Below are positions 63,660-64,000 of a DNA stretch of 64,000 nt, piece after piece (positions within the stretch are counted from its first letter, which is position 1; each line of letters begins with the position of its first letter). Both the position numbers and the translations under genes were made by a program. The notes under the pieces are model-generated. The model was not told the DNA's origin. It did not search any database and saw only the letters and a list, made by a program, of their open reading frames with translations. This DNA is from Dryobates pubescens (taxonomy: Eukaryota; Chordata; Aves; Piciformes; Picidae): positions 1,488,001 to 1,552,000 of the forward strand of contig NC_071646.1 in assembly GCF_014839835.1 (NCBI RefSeq), in the 5' to 3' direction.

Positions 63660-64000
63660 GAGTTTGGCTGCAGCTGGGCTGCAGAGGGACCTGGGGGCAC
63701 TTGGTGGGGTGGGCACCGTGCTGGGCATCAGCGAGGGGAAACTGAGGCTGGATGGTCTGGAAAGGAGAAGGCTGAGAAGTGATCTTCTCAAGGTCTGTCA
63801 GTACCTGGGGGGGGGATGTCAGGATGAAGGGGCCAGGCTCTGCTCCGTGGTGCCCGGTGGCAGGGCAAGGAGCAGTGGGGGCAAGCTGGAGCCCAGGAGG
63901 GTCCACCCCGACAGGAGGAGAAACTTCTTTGGTGTGAGGCTGCTTGGAGGCTTGGGGCAGGCTGCCCAGAGAGAGGCTGTGGAGTCTTCTCTGGAGAGAT
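63660..64000 (+). mobile_element. CR1 LINE fragment running off the right edge
   Basis: Forward: GGAGAAGGCTGAGAAGTGAT, GCAAGCTGGAGCCCAGGAGG, CTTCTTTGGTGTGAGGCTGC. It is the same subfamily as the copies at 41200 and 45690. Confidence 0.85.

Noticed and set aside
61080-64000. MDM4 coding exons
   Set aside because: Searched for the SWIB-like p53-binding segment (KILHAAGAQ, VKEVMHYLGQYI types) and found none, so only the promoter is proposed.

Overview
This is vertebrate nuclear DNA and almost certainly avian. CR1 LINE 3' ends are everywhere: I recognise 35 pieces, very roughly an eighth of the window by eye. The DNA is GC-rich with several CpG islands, exons and introns are short, and tandem arrays are unusually abundant, as expected for a gene-dense bird microchromosome. 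The heavy CR1 load would fit a CR1-rich lineage such as woodpeckers and allies, but that is only a guess. Gene order matches human 1q32.1: PLEKHA6, PPP1R15B, PIK3C2B, a tRNA-Lys pair, then MDM4.

Layout. Positions 1-13.5 kb are mostly intron of PLEKHA6 (minus strand): a 1.65 kb polypurine minisatellite, CR1 pieces, and a CpG island at about 8.0-9.9 kb that may be an internal promoter. Three coding exons at 13511-14670 encode the start codon, a first WW domain and half of a second. From 14.7 to 19.8 kb there are CR1s and a CpG island largely built from a 19-21 bp minisatellite. PPP1R15B (minus) runs from ATG 27661 to stop 22624 in two exons, with a likely 3' UTR to about 19.87 kb. PIK3C2B (minus) is complete and intact: 32 coding exons from 50380 to 29335 splice in frame to 1,622 residues, a probable non-coding first exon lies at about 57 kb, and the 3' UTR reaches about 28.5 kb. 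Two identical, convergent tRNA-Lys(TTT) genes lie at 58.4-58.8 kb. A 1.56 kb array of about forty 39-bp units (58.99-60.55 kb) directly precedes a CpG-island promoter at about 60.6-61.0 kb that should be the rightward MDM4 promoter. No MDM4 coding exon is inside the window.

Function. PPP1R15B targets PP1 to eIF2-alpha, PIK3C2B is a class II PI3-kinase, and PLEKHA6 is a WW/PH junctional adaptor. They are neighbours by synteny and do not form a pathway.

The most unusual aspect is structural. Many PIK3C2B introns are largely filled by different private tandem arrays that come within a few bases to about 40 bases of splice sites. Other points of interest are the 39-bp array between the tRNA pair and the MDM4 promoter, and a strong-context upstream ORF before PPP1R15B. 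I found no credible new protein-coding system. The longest open frames in the window lie in tandem arrays and are by-products of their periods.
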